A stretch of DNA of 64,000 nucleotides, taken from positions 1-64,000 of the forward strand of contig JBMDXQ010000011.1 of assembly GCA_048594975.1 (NCBI GenBank), written 5' to 3'. This document shows positions 25,827 through 33,675 of this stretch, in pieces (positions within the stretch are counted from its first letter, which is position 1; each line of letters starts with the position of its first letter). The position numbers were made by a program, and so were the translations under genes. A model generated the notes under the pieces. The model was given only the letters and a program-made list of their open reading frames with translations, did no database searches and was not told where the DNA came from. Source of the stretch: JBMDXB01 sp048594975 (GTDB taxonomy: Bacteria; Acidobacteriota; Vicinamibacteria; Vicinamibacterales; 2-12-FULL-66-21).

Positions 25827-26735
25827 TCAGATGATCTTCTGCCCGAGCGCCGAAAGCGCGAGCTCGACGCCGAGCATTGCCGTCGTGTTGCGATCGTCCA
25901 GGATGGGATTGACCTCCACGAGATCGAGGCCGCGCAGCAGGCCCGAGTCCGCGACCATCTCCATCAGCATGTGCGCCTCGCGGTAGTCGAGGCCCCCTTT
26001 GACCGGCGTGCCGACGCCCGGCGCGATCGACGGATCGCACACGTCCATGTCGAAGGACACGTGGATGCCCGCCGTCTTGGTCCCCGCCAGCGCCAGCGCG
26101 CGCTCGACCACCGCCGCGATGCCCGATCGATCGATGTCGGTCATCGTGAACACGTGCACGCGCGAGTCGCGCACCAGCTCCTTCTCGCGCTGATCCAGGT
26201 TGCGAATGCCGATGAGCACGGTGTGCTCGGGCAGCACCTTCGGTGAGAAGCCGGCGATACGCGACAGCTCGGCGGGCTCCTGGCCGAGGAGCGACGCCAG
26301 CGGCATCCCGTGCACGTTGCCGCTGGTCGTCGTCGAAGGCGTGTTCATGTCAGCGTGCGCGTCCACCCAGATGAGGCCGAGCGGCTTTTCTTCCCGGCGC
26401 ACGTAGTCGGCCGTGGCCGCCACCGACCCCGACGCCAGACTGTGGTCGCCGCCGAGCACGAGCGGCAGGTCGCCCTTCTCGAGCGCCGCCAGCGACGTCT
26501 TGTACAGGCGCTCGCAGACCCGCGCGATCTCGCGGATGTACCGCTTGTTCGGGTCGCCCGCCGATTTCACCTCCGGGATCGGCGCGACGACGTCGCCGTG
26601 ATCGATGACCGAGACGTCCAGCGTCACGAGCCGCTCGGTGATCCCGGCGATGCGGAAGGCCGAGGGCCCCATGTCGACGCCCCGACGGTTGCCGCCGAGG
26701 TCGAGGGACACGCCGATGAGGTGGACGGCAGGCAT
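25827..26735 (-). CDS. rocF: Arginase
   Basis: A 302-residue ureohydrolase that hydrolyses arginine to ornithine and urea with a binuclear Mn centre. The Mn-binding motifs are complete: GGDHSLASG (about residues 94-102), WVDAHADMNTP (about 124-134) and SFDMDVCDPSIAPG (about 228-241), followed by the conserved Glu in DLVEVNP (about 272). Length and order fit RocF-type arginases rather than agmatinases (start HLIGVSLDLGGNRRGVDMGP). It is monocistronic. No ornithine-using genes are nearby. Confidence 0.92.
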   Translation of the reverse strand: MPAVHLIGVSLDLGGNRRGVDMGPSAFRIAGITERLVTLDVSVIDHGDVVAPIPEVKSAGDPNKRYIREIARVCERLYKTSLAALEKGDLPLVLGGDHSLASGSVAATADYVRREEKPLGLIWVDAHADMNTPSTTTSGNVHGMPLASLLGQEPAELSRIAGFSPKVLPEHTVLIGIRNLDQREKELVRDSRVHVFTMTDIDRSGIAAVVERALALAGTKTAGIHVSFDMDVCDPSIAPGVGTPVKGGLDYREAHMLMEMVADSGLLRGLDLVEVNPILDDRNTTAMLGVELALSALGQKII

Positions 26736-26801
26736 GCGCGAGATGCCGCCGCGCGCGAGCCGCGGCGCCGAGCAGCAGTAACTGTACCACGCGAACGGAG
26801 G

Positions 26802-26831
26802 TTGACGTCTCCGGTAAATCTTAGATACGAT
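26802..26831 (+). promoter_or_regulatory. Putative promoter for the KOW-like small protein
   Basis: TTGACG (26802-26807) and TACGAT (26826-26831) are spaced by 18 nt. A start near 26838 would give a leader of about 38 nt that includes the AAGGAG ribosome site before the ATG at 26876. Confidence 0.5.
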
Positions 26832-26875
26832 GAGGGTTGTGGCGGCCCGTTTGGGGACCGTCCAAGGAGCCCGTG

Positions 26876-27148
26876 ATGAAGCGGTTCGAGGTTGGTTCCC
26901 GTGTCGTTGAACCCACGTATGGACTGGGGTCGGTCATCGCCGTCGAGGACGCCTACACCAGAGTCCAGTTCGACGAGCACGGTGTAAAAAAATTCCTCAC
27001 GAGCATGTCTCGCCTCGAACCCAGCAGCGAGCCCGTCCCTGCCGGCCTGCGCGGAAAAGTGCGGAAGAAGCGCGCGACCAAGAAAGCCGCCGCGCCGGTC
27101 GCGGAGCCGGTGACCGAGCCGGAGGCGCCGGAGGCGGACGAAGTGTAG
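26876..27148 (+). CDS. Small CarD/UvrD-C-like beta domain protein with basic tail
   Basis: A 90-residue protein. The first 50 residues (MKRFEVGSRVVEPTYGLGSV then IAVEDAYTRVQFDEHGVKKF) resemble the SH3/Tudor-like V.H..FG.G.V....G....V.F...G.K.L motif found at the C-terminus of UvrD/PcrA and in CarD-type proteins. The C-terminus is Lys-rich (KVRKKRATKKAAA) and then acidic. It may bind RNA polymerase or nucleic acid; this is inferred from fold resemblance only. The ATG at 26876 follows AAGGAG, and a plausible promoter lies upstream. Confidence 0.75.
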   Translation: MKRFEVGSRVVEPTYGLGSVIAVEDAYTRVQFDEHGVKKFLTSMSRLEPSSEPVPAGLRGKVRKKRATKKAAAPVAEPVTEPEAPEADEV

Positions 27149-27174
27149 TGGTCCGGCGGAACCGTCACCTCCGC

Positions 27175-27801
27175 CTACTTCTTGAGCGAAATCGACATCC
27201 CCTCGCCCGACGGGGCCACGATCGTGGTCCACAAGTTCGGGTGCTGCTCGATCGCGGCCAGGAAATCACCCAGCTCGTCGCGCTTGTTGATTACGTTGTG
27301 CGCGATGAACAGGCCTCCGTCGTCCAGCCGCGGGAACACCAGGTCGAAGAATCGCTTGTAATCCCGCTTCCAGGCGTCGAGGAAGACGAAGTCGAAGGTC
27401 CCCGACACCTGCGGAATCTGCTGGAATGCGTCGCCGGCCACGACGTCGACGATGTCGGAGAGCCCGGCGCGCTTGACGTTGGCGGCCAGTTCGCGCGCGC
27501 GGCCTGCGTCGTACTCGATAGTCGTCAGCCTGCCGCCGGTCTGTCGCAGCCCCATGCCGATCCAGATGGCGCTGTAGCCGCTGGCGCCGCCGATCTCGAG
27601 CGCGCGCTTCGCGCCGCTCGTCGCCACCATCAACCGCAGGAAGCGCCCGTCTTCCTCGGACACGGCGTACTGCTCGGCGTCCTTGGCCTTGATCTCCGCC
27701 AGGATCTTGGCGACGTCGGAGGTCGCCTCGCTCGGGGCGCCGGCACAGCCGGCCAGGAGGAATAAGCCCAAGCCGGCTGCGGTGAGGTATCGCGTCATCA
27801 T
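27175..27801 (-). CDS. O-methyltransferase (family 3 type) with lipoprotein signal
   Basis: A 208-residue protein with a lipoprotein signal (YLTAAGLGLFLLAGCAGAPS, lipobox LAGC, Cys at residue 19) followed by a complete SAM-dependent methyltransferase domain: VSEEDGRFLRLMVATSGAKR, motif I ALEIGGASGYSAIWIG (about 68-83), TTIEYDAGRA, GDAFQQIP, and FDFVFLDAWKRDYKRFFDLV with the metal-binding Asp of COMT-like enzymes. The fold is normally cytosolic because SAM is cytosolic, so the lipoprotein signal is unexpected. The ATG overlaps the hemG stop (ATGA at 27798-27801), placing it last in the RR-hemE-hemG unit. Confidence 0.85.
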   Translation of the reverse strand: MMTRYLTAAGLGLFLLAGCAGAPSEATSDVAKILAEIKAKDAEQYAVSEEDGRFLRLMVATSGAKRALEIGGASGYSAIWIGMGLRQTGGRLTTIEYDAGRARELAANVKRAGLSDIVDVVAGDAFQQIPQVSGTFDFVFLDAWKRDYKRFFDLVFPRLDDGGLFIAHNVINKRDELGDFLAAIEQHPNLWTTIVAPSGEGMSISLKK

Positions 27802-29156
27802 CTGGATTGGATCGTAGCGTAACTCGCCGCAGCTGCGGCTGCCGCACGTCCCTCGGCGATGCAGTCGGGAATGCCGGTCGCACGGAAGCCGCTGCCGGCC
27901 ACGGACAGACCGGGGCAGGCCGCCAGCCGTGTCTCGATCCCGGCCACGCGGGCAAGCTGACCCACGTTGTGCTGCGCTCCGGTGCGGCGCCAGCGGTGCA
28001 CCCGCGCGAGCGCAGGATGTCCGGTGATGCCGAGCAGCGGCCCGAGCTCGCGCGTTGCCGTGCCGACGAGCTGCTCGTCGTCGAGATCGACCGCGCCCGC
28101 ATCGTGCGCTCCACCGACGAACGCGCGGATCAGGACCATGCCGGCGGGCGCGCGCCACTCCCATTTCGACGTCACCCAGGTGCAGGCGGTGACGCGCATG
28201 GCGGTGTAGCGGCGCGCGACGACGAAACCGCTGCCGGCCAGAGGGTGCCCGATGTCCCCGCGCCGCCAGGCCAGGGCGACGGTCGCTGAGGAGACGTAGG
28301 GAACTTCCGCGCAGAGGGCGGCCAGCTGTGCGTCGACGGAGGCCAGCAGCCGCGCCGCGACGGTGGCCGGCGCCGTCACGATGACCGCGCGCACATCGAG
28401 GGTCTCGCGCTGCGTGCGGATGGTCCAACCGTCGGCGGCACGCTCGACGGCGACCACAGGCGTGCCGGTGCGCGCGGCACCCGGGGGAAGCTTCCGCACG
28501 ATCGCCGCCGGCAGCATCGCCATGCCGCCGGTGAGCGACCGGAACAGCCCGTTGGCGCCCGTTCGCGCCTTGAACGCGTGCAAGACGCTGCCGCGCGCCC
28601 GCTCCGCCTCGACGAACCGCGGGAAGAGCGAGTGCATCGAGAGCGCCGAGACGTCGCCGGCATGGATGCCGCCGAGCAACGGCTCGGCTACGAGGCCGAC
28701 GGTCGCGCGCCCGAAGCGGCGCGCGAAAAACGCCGCCACGGACTCGTCCGCTTTCACGGGCGCCGGGACGAACGGCTCCACCGCGACGCGCGCACGCGCG
28801 AGCGGGGACAGCAGGCTGTATCCCGCGATCCCGCGGAGCGTCGTCGGGATGCCGAGCACCGACGGCGAGGGAATCGGATGCAGCCGGCCGCGCTTCAGGA
28901 CGAAGGCCGTTCGCGGTTTCAGGGTGCTGATCACATGGTCCGCGAGGCCGAGCTCGTCGAAGAGATCGAGAGCCGCGCGCTTCTCGGCGAGGACGGAATC
29001 CGGGCCCGCCTCGATCGTGTAGCCGTCGACGTGTTCGGTCTGGATCATCCCGCCGAAGCGGGCCGCCGCTTCCAGCAGGACGAACGGCACCTTACGCGTG
29101 GTCAGCTCGTAGGCTGCCGCGAGACCCGTGATGCCGCCTCCTACTATGGCTATCAC
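27798..29156 (-). CDS. hemG: Protoporphyrinogen oxidase, FAD-dependent
   Basis: A 452-residue flavoprotein oxidising protoporphyrinogen IX (or coproporphyrinogen III in the alternative route) in haem synthesis; also called HemY. The N-terminus is the FAD dinucleotide motif VIAIVGGGITGLAAAYELTT, followed by LLEAAARFGGMIQTEHVDGY and EAGPDSVL. Later blocks include FARRFGRATVGLVAEPLLGG (about residues 145-164) and GGMAMLPAAIV, and the C-terminal FAD block is GLSVAGSGFRATGIPDCIAEG. The GTG at 29156 was chosen because it directly precedes the FAD motif and lies 11 nt after the hemE stop. The pairing with hemE supports the assignment. Confidence 0.9.
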   Translation of the reverse strand: MIAIVGGGITGLAAAYELTTRKVPFVLLEAAARFGGMIQTEHVDGYTIEAGPDSVLAEKRAALDLFDELGLADHVISTLKPRTAFVLKRGRLHPIPSPSVLGIPTTLRGIAGYSLLSPLARARVAVEPFVPAPVKADESVAAFFARRFGRATVGLVAEPLLGGIHAGDVSALSMHSLFPRFVEAERARGSVLHAFKARTGANGLFRSLTGGMAMLPAAIVRKLPPGAARTGTPVVAVERAADGWTIRTQRETLDVRAVIVTAPATVAARLLASVDAQLAALCAEVPYVSSATVALAWRRGDIGHPLAGSGFVVARRYTAMRVTACTWVTSKWEWRAPAGMVLIRAFVGGAHDAGAVDLDDEQLVGTATRELGPLLGITGHPALARVHRWRRTGAQHNVGQLARVAGIETRLAACPGLSVAGSGFRATGIPDCIAEGRAAAAAAASYATIQSR

Positions 29157-29167
29157 CGTGTCAGCGG

Positions 29168-30199
29168 TTATCCGCGCGTTGTGGCGGCGTGTACGTGTTT
29201 CGCCAGCTCCTGGACAGCCGAGAGCGGCGTCATGGGCAGCACGCCGTGCCCGAGGTTGAAGATGTGGCCGGGGCGCCCCGCCGCGCGCGCCAGGACGTCG
29301 TCGGCCGCCATCAGCATGCGATCGGGCGGGCCGAGCAGGAGCGCCGGATCGAGGTTGCCCTGCACGCCGCGATCCGGGCCGATGGCCGCCCAGGCCTCGT
29401 CGAGCGGCTGGCGCCAATCGACGCCGATCACGTCGCCGCCCGCCTCCGCGATGTCGCGCAGGATGGCCGTCGTGCCGACGCCGAAGTGGACGAGGGGAAC
29501 GCTCGCGCCGGCGAGCCGGTCGAACAGACGGCGGGAGTGCGGCAGGACGAACTCCCGATAGTCGTGGCGCGCGAGCGCGCCCGCCCACGAGTCGAACACC
29601 TGCAGCGCCTGCGCTCCCGCCTCCACCTGCGCGCTCAGGTAGTCACCCATGACGTCGGCGAAGTACTCGCACAGCCGGTGCCACGCGGCTGTCTGCGAAT
29701 ACATGAACGCCTTCGTGTGCGCATAGCCCGTCGACGGCCCGCCCTCGATCGCGTACGCCGCCAGCGTGAACGGGGCGCCGCCGAAGCCGATGAGCGGCAT
29801 CCGCCCTTCGAGCTCGCGGCGAAGCAGGCGAATCGTCTCGAGCACGTGCGCCAGCGCCTCGCGCGGCTCGAACCGGCGCAGCCGCCCCACGTCGGCCTCG
29901 GCACGAACCGGGTGCTCGATGGCCGGCCCTTCACCCTTGACGAAGTCGAAGTCGAGCCCCATCGGCGTGAAGGGGACGAGCAGGTCGGAGAACAGGATTG
30001 CGGCGTCGACCTCGATCGCCTCCAGCGGCTGGAGGGTCACCGCCACCGCCAGCTCGGGCTCGCGGCAGATCTGCATGAGCGAGTAGCGGCGCCGCAGCTC
30101 GCGGTACTCAGGCATGTAGCGGCCGGCCTGCCGCATGAACCAGACGGGGGTCGCGTCCACCGGTTGGCGGCGGCAGGCGCGGAGGAACCGATCGATCAC
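29168..30199 (-). CDS. hemE: Uroporphyrinogen decarboxylase
   Basis: A 343-residue enzyme converting uroporphyrinogen III to coproporphyrinogen III. Signature blocks: PVWFMRQAGRYMPEYRELR (substrate-binding Arg residues, about 18-36), AAILFSDLLVPFTPMGLDF (catalytic Asp, about 68-86), GFGGAPFTLAAYAIEGGPS and YREFVLPHSRRLF, ending in NLGHGVLPMTP (conserved His). The start is GTG at 30199, overlapping the TGA of the response-regulator gene (GTGA), so translation is coupled to the regulator. It is followed closely by hemG. Confidence 0.95.
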   Translation of the reverse strand: MIDRFLRACRRQPVDATPVWFMRQAGRYMPEYRELRRRYSLMQICREPELAVAVTLQPLEAIEVDAAILFSDLLVPFTPMGLDFDFVKGEGPAIEHPVRAEADVGRLRRFEPREALAHVLETIRLLRRELEGRMPLIGFGGAPFTLAAYAIEGGPSTGYAHTKAFMYSQTAAWHRLCEYFADVMGDYLSAQVEAGAQALQVFDSWAGALARHDYREFVLPHSRRLFDRLAGASVPLVHFGVGTTAILRDIAEAGGDVIGVDWRQPLDEAWAAIGPDRGVQGNLDPALLLGPPDRMLMAADDVLARAAGRPGHIFNLGHGVLPMTPLSAVQELAKHVHAATTRG

Positions 30200-30564
30200 A
30201 CGGAAACCAGGCTGCGGGCCAGCGCGAGGAGGTCCTCGAGCCAGAGGGGCTTGAAGCGGATCGACGCCCCCAGGGTTTTCAGCTCGTGCTGGACGGGATC
30301 GGCCAGGAAGTAGTCGCCGGTGACGATGGCAACGGGGATATCGACGAGGTGCGGCTTCGCCCGGACCTGGCGGAGGAACTGCAGCCCGTTGGTGATGGGC
30401 ATCCGCATGTCGAGGATGATCGCGTCGGGGCGGACGCGGTCGGCGAGCGCCAGCCCGTCCTCGGCGGACAGGGCAGTGGCCACGGAAAAGCCCTCGAGCT
30501 TCAGCATCCGCGCAAATGTGTCCGCGACGGAGTGATCGTCGTCGACGATGAGGATGGTGTGCAC
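30196..30564 (-). CDS. Single-domain response regulator
   Basis: A 122-residue stand-alone receiver: TILIVDDDHSVADTFARMLK (acidic pocket DDD), PDAIILDMRMPITNGLQFLR with the phospho-Asp near residue 53, switch Thr in AIVTGDYFLADP and Lys-Pro in IRFKPLWLEDL (about residue 104). All active-site residues are present, but there is no output domain. It is the first gene of a unit with hemE, hemG and a lipoprotein methyltransferase. No histidine kinase is in the window. The start is GTG at 30564. Confidence 0.88.
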   Translation of the reverse strand: MHTILIVDDDHSVADTFARMLKLEGFSVATALSAEDGLALADRVRPDAIILDMRMPITNGLQFLRQVRAKPHLVDIPVAIVTGDYFLADPVQHELKTLGASIRFKPLWLEDLLALARSLVSV

Positions 30565-30608
30565 CTTGGTGCGGCTGGCCTGCCCGCGGCCGGGGCAATC
30601 ACCGCATC

Positions 30609-30637
30609 ATTTTGAGGGGAAATGAGATCCCCGTCAA
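30609..30637 (-). promoter_or_regulatory. Putative promoter of the RR-hemE-hemG unit
   Basis: On the minus strand TTGACG (30632-30637) and CAAAAT (30609-30614) are separated by exactly 17 nt. A start near 30602 leaves a leader of about 38 nt before the GTG at 30564. Confidence 0.5.
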
Positions 30638-30745
30638 GCAACCGACCGTCGCGCCTGTCCGTTGGTCTATACAACGAGAGGAAAAGGGGCTATACTCCAC
30701 GGTTCTCACCAGGCAATCCCGGGGGTTGTTTCGTTCGGAGGTTCC

Positions 30746-31330
30746 GTGAGCCCCATCCTCGTGCGGCCCGTGCGCGAACAGCTCGAGCACGACCGCGTCA
30801 TCCGGCTGCTCCAGGTGAAGTTGAAGCGGCGCCACGACGTGGCGATGAACATCGGCGAGGAGCAGACCGCGTCCGTGCGCATCGGGCCGGTGCAGATCTT
30901 CCCCGATCTGGTGCTGACCTCGACCGACCGGGGGCGGAAGCTGATGGGCACGGTCGAGGTCGAGACCGCCGAATCGGTCAACCACCTCGAAGCGATGGCA
31001 CAGTGGGCGCACCTCGGGCGCGCGCGGGCGCCGTTCCACCTCTACGTGCCGGCCGGCTCGGTCGACATGGCCCGCCGTCTGGCAGCAGAGAACAACGTCA
31101 ACGTCGCCGAGATCTGGAGCTACCACACGATCGGCGACCAGACGCGGTTCACGCTCGTGCACCGCAACCCGGCCGTTGAGGCCAGGCCGGGGCCCGCGCC
31201 GGCAGCGCCGCGGCGCCCGGCGGGCGCCAAGCGCACGCTCGCACCACAGCGTCCCAAGGCACCCTTGCGGAAGGCGGCGCGCGGAAAGTCGCCGGCCCGC
31301 AAAGGTGAGCGCCTGCAGAAGAGGAAGTAA
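30746..31330 (+). CDS. Conserved protein with a PD-(D/E)xK-like core, possibly inactive
   Basis: A 194-residue protein. The core IGPVQIFPDLVLTSTDRGRK (PD at residues 53-54) followed by MGTVEVETAESVNHLEAMAQ (E71, E73) looks like the strand-turn-strand of PD-(D/E)xK nucleases, but the catalytic Lys position is not a lysine (E-x-E-T). A Rossmann-like tail (FHLYVPAGSVDMARRLAAEN) and a basic Pro/Ala/Arg-rich C-terminus (APAAPRRPAGAKRTLAPQRP) follow. The GTG at 30746 has GGAGG just upstream. The next gene overlaps its end, so the two are probably co-expressed. Function unknown. Confidence 0.65.
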   Translation: MSPILVRPVREQLEHDRVIRLLQVKLKRRHDVAMNIGEEQTASVRIGPVQIFPDLVLTSTDRGRKLMGTVEVETAESVNHLEAMAQWAHLGRARAPFHLYVPAGSVDMARRLAAENNVNVAEIWSYHTIGDQTRFTLVHRNPAVEARPGPAPAAPRRPAGAKRTLAPQRPKAPLRKAARGKSPARKGERLQKRK

Positions 31331-32171
31331 GCCCCTGCCGCACCTGAGGTTCAGCCGCGACAAGCGCGGCTACGAGAACACGTTCGTCGTGCAGTCGGGC
31401 GGCCGTCGAATGGGCAGGGGGCGCTCGCGGATACTGTACTGGTTTCGCACCCCGCCAGGGGTTCGCGTCGGGCGCGCCGCGCTCGATGAGGACGCCATCC
31501 GACTGATCGAGGAGTACAACCCGGAGATCGAGTTCGACTGGACGCGAATTCTCAAGGGCCAGGGCGTCGAGACGGCGCCGCCTCGCGACCTCGAGGCGCG
31601 GCAGGACAAGCGCCACCGGACGGAGTCGAAACAGGCCCGGCGCCCGGTGGAGTCCCCCGTACCCGCGCTCGCGGCCGTCCACGACGACGAGCCTGCCACC
31701 GAGGGGCCCCATGTCGAGGTGGGGGATCTCGCCGAAGAGCTCGGGGCTGTGCCGCTGTCCGCAGACGAAGGCGCGGCGCTGGAACCGCCGCACGAGACCG
31801 TGCCCGCCGCCACTCCGGCACACGCCCGCATCGGGTTCGAAGGCGTGTCGCGTCTCCGTGCGCGCTACGCCGAGCTGATGGCCCGGATCGGCGACCGGAT
31901 CCCGGATCCGGCCCGTCAGGAAGAGCTGAAGACCCAGGCCGAACGTCTTAATCCAGACACCTGGGTCACCGACGCTGAGGTGACCGAGGGGCTCGAGAAA
32001 TACGAAACCGTCTTCGAGAGCGTACGGAGCATCGTTGGCGGACAGCCGCGGCGCCGCCGGCGCAAACGACGCCGCGGCGCGGTCCAGCCGCCGCAGGCGC
32101 CAACCGCAGGCGCTGGATCCGGCGGTCTCGATGACGCGTCCGATGCCGACGCGGGCCCCGACGAGCGGTGA
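31305..32171 (+). CDS. Conserved acidobacterial protein, unknown function, with basic C-terminus
   Basis: A 288-residue protein (GTG at 31305; a CTG at 31335, giving LPHLRFSRDKRGYENTF, is an alternative true N-terminus). The conserved N-terminal domain reads FSRDKRGYENTFVVQSGGRR, RSRILYWFRTPPGVRVGRAA and LDEDAIRLIEEYNPEIEFDW. The middle is acidic and low-complexity, followed by a helical segment (SRLRARYAELMARIGDRIPD), and the tail is strongly basic (PRRRRRKRRRGAV), suggesting nucleic-acid contact. I know of no assigned function. It overlaps the preceding PD-(D/E)xK-like gene and ends 33 nt before the VWFA gene. Confidence 0.65.
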   Translation: MSACRRGSKPLPHLRFSRDKRGYENTFVVQSGGRRMGRGRSRILYWFRTPPGVRVGRAALDEDAIRLIEEYNPEIEFDWTRILKGQGVETAPPRDLEARQDKRHRTESKQARRPVESPVPALAAVHDDEPATEGPHVEVGDLAEELGAVPLSADEGAALEPPHETVPAATPAHARIGFEGVSRLRARYAELMARIGDRIPDPARQEELKTQAERLNPDTWVTDAEVTEGLEKYETVFESVRSIVGGQPRRRRRKRRRGAVQPPQAPTAGAGSGGLDDASDADAGPDER

Positions 32172-32191
32172 CGAAGACCCGGAACGCCCTG

Positions 32192-32197
32192 TATAAT
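32192..32197 (+). promoter_or_regulatory. Perfect TATAAT hexamer 7 nt before a start codon
   Basis: TATAAT ends 7 nt before the ATG at 32205 and there is no Shine-Dalgarno sequence between them. Transcription would begin at or next to the A of the start codon, implying a leaderless mRNA. No good -35 element is seen. Confidence 0.45.
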
Positions 32198-32204
32198 CGC
32201 GAAC

Positions 32205-33575
32205 ATGGCAGCACGATTCCCCTGGCGCACCACACTTCCGCTGCTCGCGCTTGCCGTCGCGGCCACTGCCGCGCTCGAGGGCCAGGCACCAGCCGCCCAA
32301 CCGCCGGCGTCACAACCGCCGGCCACGCAGAAGGCCCCCCAGCCGCCCACGCAGAAGCCTGAGGAGCCGGCGGCGCAGGCGCCCGCGCCGCGGGCGCCGC
32401 AGACGATCCGCAGGGGCTACGACCTCATCACGCAGGACGTGGTCGTCCGCGACCCGCGCGGGCAGTTCGTGGCGGATCTCAAGAAGGACGAATTCGAGAT
32501 CTACGAGGACGGCGTGAAGCAGGAGATCGTGTCCTTTGTGCTGACTCACGGCGGGCGCGTGTTCAACGTCGCGCTGCCGCCCCCGCCGCCGCCGCAGGAG
32601 GGCATCATCCTGCCGCCGCCGCGTCCGACCAACGACGCCGCCGGCCGCATCTTCATCATCTTCGTCGACGACCTGCACCTCGACTTCCGGAACACCGGCC
32701 GGATCCGCGACCTGTTCAAGAAGATCTCCGACGAACTGATTCACGAGGGCGACATGTTCGGCATCGTGTCCACCGGGCCGTCGTCGATCGCCATCGACCC
32801 GACCTACGACCGGAAGCGGCTGAAGGAGGCGCTCAACAAGATCTCGGGCGCCGGCCTCGCGCCGAAGGACATCCTCGACGTGCCCGAGGGGCAGGAAGGT
32901 CCACCGGAGGTGCGCTATCGCGCCAACGTGGCCTTCTCGACCGCCTACGACATGCTCCAGCAGCTGGAGCAGGTGCACAACCGCCGCAAGGCGTTCGTCT
33001 ACGTGAGCAACGGCTACGACTTCGACCCGTTCCCGAAGACGCGCGAGAAGCTCGAGAACGAGCGGTACGGCGTGCCGAACCGCGGCTCCGACGGCAGCGG
33101 TGACGGCAGCGGCAGCTCGGACAGCGAGTACTCGAACCCGTTCGCACGGCAGGGGACCAACTTCAGCTTCGCGGACCTAGCGGCGCAGCTCTCAGAGCTG
33201 ACGCGCGCCGCGAACCGCGCGAACACGACCATCTACACCATCGACCCGCGCGGCCTGATCGGCATGCCGGACCTCGACGAGCAAGTGGACATGGTCGAAT
33301 GGCAGAACCACGTCCGGCAGACGCAGGACACGCTGCGGGTGCTGGCGGAGCTGACCGGCGGCATCGCCGTGGTCAACCAGAACGACTACCGTCGCGCGCT
33401 GCAGCGGATCGACGCGGAGACGAGCGACTACTACGTGATCGGCTACTACTCGAACAACCCGGATCTGCGGAAGCGCAACCGCACGATCAAGGTCGAGGTG
33501 AAGCGCAAGGACGTCAACATCACCCACCGCACGTCGTACTCGGTGAAGGTGCCGATCGTCGACACCAAGAAGTAG
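32205..33575 (+). CDS. VWFA-related secreted protein
   Basis: A 456-residue protein with a signal peptide (TTLPLLALAVAATAALEGQA), a Pro/Ala/Gln-rich linker (about residues 30-65), then the acidobacterial VWFA-related domain: VVVRDPRGQFVADLKKDEFE, IYEDGVKQEIVSF, FIIFVDDLHLDFRN (MIDAS-like DxxxD..), FGIVSTGPSS, KAFVYVSNGYDFDP, and the terminal LAELTGGIAVVNQND...SDYYVIGYYSN block. Such proteins are abundant in Acidobacteriota; their partners are unknown. A Ser/Gly/Asp-rich insertion occurs near residue 290. A remnant of a paralog's C-terminus lies at 1862-2275. It is convergent with a TonB receptor gene across a palindromic terminator. Confidence 0.85.
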   Translation: MAARFPWRTTLPLLALAVAATAALEGQAPAAQPPASQPPATQKAPQPPTQKPEEPAAQAPAPRAPQTIRRGYDLITQDVVVRDPRGQFVADLKKDEFEIYEDGVKQEIVSFVLTHGGRVFNVALPPPPPPQEGIILPPPRPTNDAAGRIFIIFVDDLHLDFRNTGRIRDLFKKISDELIHEGDMFGIVSTGPSSIAIDPTYDRKRLKEALNKISGAGLAPKDILDVPEGQEGPPEVRYRANVAFSTAYDMLQQLEQVHNRRKAFVYVSNGYDFDPFPKTREKLENERYGVPNRGSDGSGDGSGSSDSEYSNPFARQGTNFSFADLAAQLSELTRAANRANTTIYTIDPRGLIGMPDLDEQVDMVEWQNHVRQTQDTLRVLAELTGGIAVVNQNDYRRALQRIDAETSDYYVIGYYSNNPDLRKRNRTIKVEVKRKDVNITHRTSYSVKVPIVDTKK

Positions 33576-33637
33576 CGCCCCGGCGCGGGCCGGGGTCCGG
33601 GGTCCGGAGGAGACGAGCCAGAAGGACCGGACGCAGA

Positions 33638-33669
33638 GAGGGGCGATGCGGATATCCGCATCGCCCCTC
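33638..33669. terminator. Perfect 32-nt palindrome, bidirectional terminator
   Basis: The 32 nt from 33638 to 33669 form a fully self-complementary 16-bp arm pair centred on GGATATCC (arm GAGGGGCGATGCGGAT). It lies between the convergent VWFA and TonB-receptor genes. Confidence 0.75.
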
Positions 33670-33675
33670 GTGTCT

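Noticed and set aside
25354..26040. 228-codon minus-strand frame partly over arginase
   Set aside because: Upstream part is antisense-like/out of frame to rocF and the rest has no domain.
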